Shown here: positions 13,413-14,382 of the stretch, one piece after another
Layout of the letters: each line of letters begins with the position of its first letter
How positions within the stretch are numbered: the stretch's first letter is position 1
Assembly (NCBI GenBank): GCA_021823635.1
Contig: JAKANT010000002.1
Location: 1-14,382 of the forward strand
Reading direction: 5' to 3'
Origin: Pseudomonadota bacterium
Lineage (GTDB): Bacteria; Pseudomonadota; Gammaproteobacteria; Burkholderiales; Burkholderiaceae_F
DNA: 14,382 nt
The notes under the pieces: model-generated
The model's database searches: none
What the model was told of the DNA's origin: nothing
Seen by the model: only the letters and a program-made list of their open reading frames with translations
Translations under genes and position numbers: made by a program

Positions 13413-14382
13413 ATGAAACCGAAACGGCGACGGCGCGCAGCGCTGAAGGCGCTCGCCGGTGCCGCGGCGCTTGCCGCCGCACCGATCGCGCGGGCGTCGC
13501 GGGCGCCGATCTTCGTGCTCAATTCGCTCGATGCGGACGTCAGCGTGATCGACGCTGAGACCTTCTCCGAGATCAAGCGCATCCCCACCGGCAAGGAGCC
13601 GCATCACCTGTACCTGACGCCGGACGAAAAGTCGCTGATCGTCGCCAACGCCGCCGGCAACTCGCTCACCTTCATCGATCCCTTAACGGCGCAGGTGCAG
13701 CGCACGATCGCCGGCATCGCCGATCCGTACCACCTGCGCTTTTCGCCCGACATGCGCTGGTTCGTCACGCTCGCCAACCGTCTGAACCATGTGGACCTGT
13801 ACCGCTGGCAGCCGGAGGATGCGGCGCAGCCGCTGCGCCTGGTGCGCCGGATCGCGAGCGGCCAGACGCCCAGCCACCAGTGGATCGACAGCCGAAGCAC
13901 GGTCGTTTACGCGACGATGCAAGACAGCCACGAGCTGGTGGCGATCGATCTGGCGGCGCAGGCGGTGCGCTGGCGCATCGGTGTGGGCAAGCTGCCGGCC
14001 GACGTCTACCTGACGGCCGACGACCGCACGCTGCTGGTGGCGCTCACGGGCGATCGCTTCGTCGAGGCCTACGACGTCGCGGGCAGCGGTCCGGCGCGGC
14101 TGATCAAGCGCATCGAGACCGGCGAGGGAGCGCATGCGTTCCGCGCCCGCGGCGACCGGCGCCACGTGTTCGTCAGCAACCGCGTGGCCAACACCGTCAG
14201 CCTGATCGATACGCAGACGCTCGCGGCGGTGGCCACCCTGCCTGCGCCCGGCGGCCCGGATTGCATGGAATTGATGGCCGACGGCCGCACGCTGCTGCTC
14301 ACCTCGCGCTGGGCGCGACGGCTCACGGTGGTGGACGTGGAAGCGCGCCGCGTGGTGCGGCAGGTGCCGGTGGGCCGTTCGC
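13413..14382 (+). CDS. Exported YVTN-type beta-propeller protein (3' end outside window)
   Basis: Open from ATG 13413 to the window end, 323 codons seen. GAGGA at 13399-13403 with 9-base spacing supports this start; an in-frame ATG at 13362 adds 17 residues without a ribosome site. The N-terminus KPKRRRRAALKALAGAAALA is a Tat-like leader ending near ARA-SR. At least five propeller blades follow, each with the YVTN plan of a strand, V-[ST]-[VLF]-I-D, a [RK]-I-x-x-G turn and a closing strand: FVLNSLDADVSVIDAETF, LIVANAAGNSLTFID, VVYATMQDSHELVAIDL, LLVALTGDRFVEAYDV and VFVSNRVANTVSLIDTQTL. Such proteins are typically periplasmic; some bind cofactors or partners. No haem-binding CxxCH is seen in this part. 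Its role here is unknown. Confidence 0.9.
   Translation, partial: MKPKRRRRAALKALAGAAALAAAPIARASRAPIFVLNSLDADVSVIDAETFSEIKRIPTGKEPHHLYLTPDEKSLIVANAAGNSLTFIDPLTAQVQRTIAGIADPYHLRFSPDMRWFVTLANRLNHVDLYRWQPEDAAQPLRLVRRIASGQTPSHQWIDSRSTVVYATMQDSHELVAIDLAAQAVRWRIGVGKLPADVYLTADDRTLLVALTGDRFVEAYDVAGSGPARLIKRIETGEGAHAFRARGDRRHVFVSNRVANTVSLIDTQTLAAVATLPAPGGPDCMELMADGRTLLLTSRWARRLTVVDVEARRVVRQVPVGRS

Noticed and set aside
11215..13482. 755-codon minus-strand frame opposite the HDOD gene
   Set aside because: Composition is Arg/Gln/His-rich and domain-free; the plus strand holds recognisable HDOD and GAF-like domains.
1..14382. CRISPR array, tRNA, rRNA, insertion sequence or integrase
   Set aside because: No regularly spaced repeats, no cloverleaf or rRNA-like stretches and no transposase or integrase motifs were seen in either strand.

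Overview
The window is GC-rich DNA (roughly 70 % by eye) with dense coding, strong GC bias at third codon positions and many exported proteins cleaved at Ala-Gln junctions. This points to a Gram-negative proteobacterium, most likely a betaproteobacterium of the Burkholderiales type. That placement is inference; no rRNA or tRNA gene is present to confirm it.

Left part (1-9330): two convergent gene groups, each containing one member of a CsgG-family paralogue pair. The plus-strand group has the 3' part of a large beta-sandwich-type protein gene (to 1550), a 443-base non-coding gap, a 593-residue exported protein with three cysteine modules and an IPT/TIG-like domain (1994-3775), a small exported coiled-coil protein (3783-4163) and CsgG paralogue A (4190-4909). 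A strong GC hairpin at 4930-4962 separates it from the minus-strand group. Read in its own direction, the minus-strand group is: a DUF3617 protein (9330-8785), a protein with a threefold acidic repeat (8747-7743), CsgG paralogue B (7600-6878) and three exported proteins of unknown function (6881-6180, 6183-5488, 5491-5009). The last four genes are joined by three successive ATGA overlaps. Every complete product from 1994 to 9330 has an export signal. No curli subunit or CsgE/CsgF-like gene is recognisable.

Right part (9693-14382, plus strand): a 691-residue SARP/BTAD-type regulator with its DNA-binding domain at the C-terminus, an HDOD-GAF-like signalling protein, and the start of an exported YVTN-type beta-propeller protein that runs out of the window.

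The best candidate for something undescribed combines two observations. First, the left part looks like a CsgG-based envelope or secretion locus built from unfamiliar exported proteins. Second, an 18-base motif, two heptamers 11 bases apart with cores GGTAA-N6-GGTAA, occurs exactly twice: upstream of the cysteine-module/CsgG-A genes (1865-1882) and upstream of the SARP-type regulator (9514-9531). SARP regulators are known to bind heptamer direct repeats with 11-base periodicity, so the motif may be this regulator's operator, linking it to the CsgG locus and to its own expression. This link is inferred, not shown.
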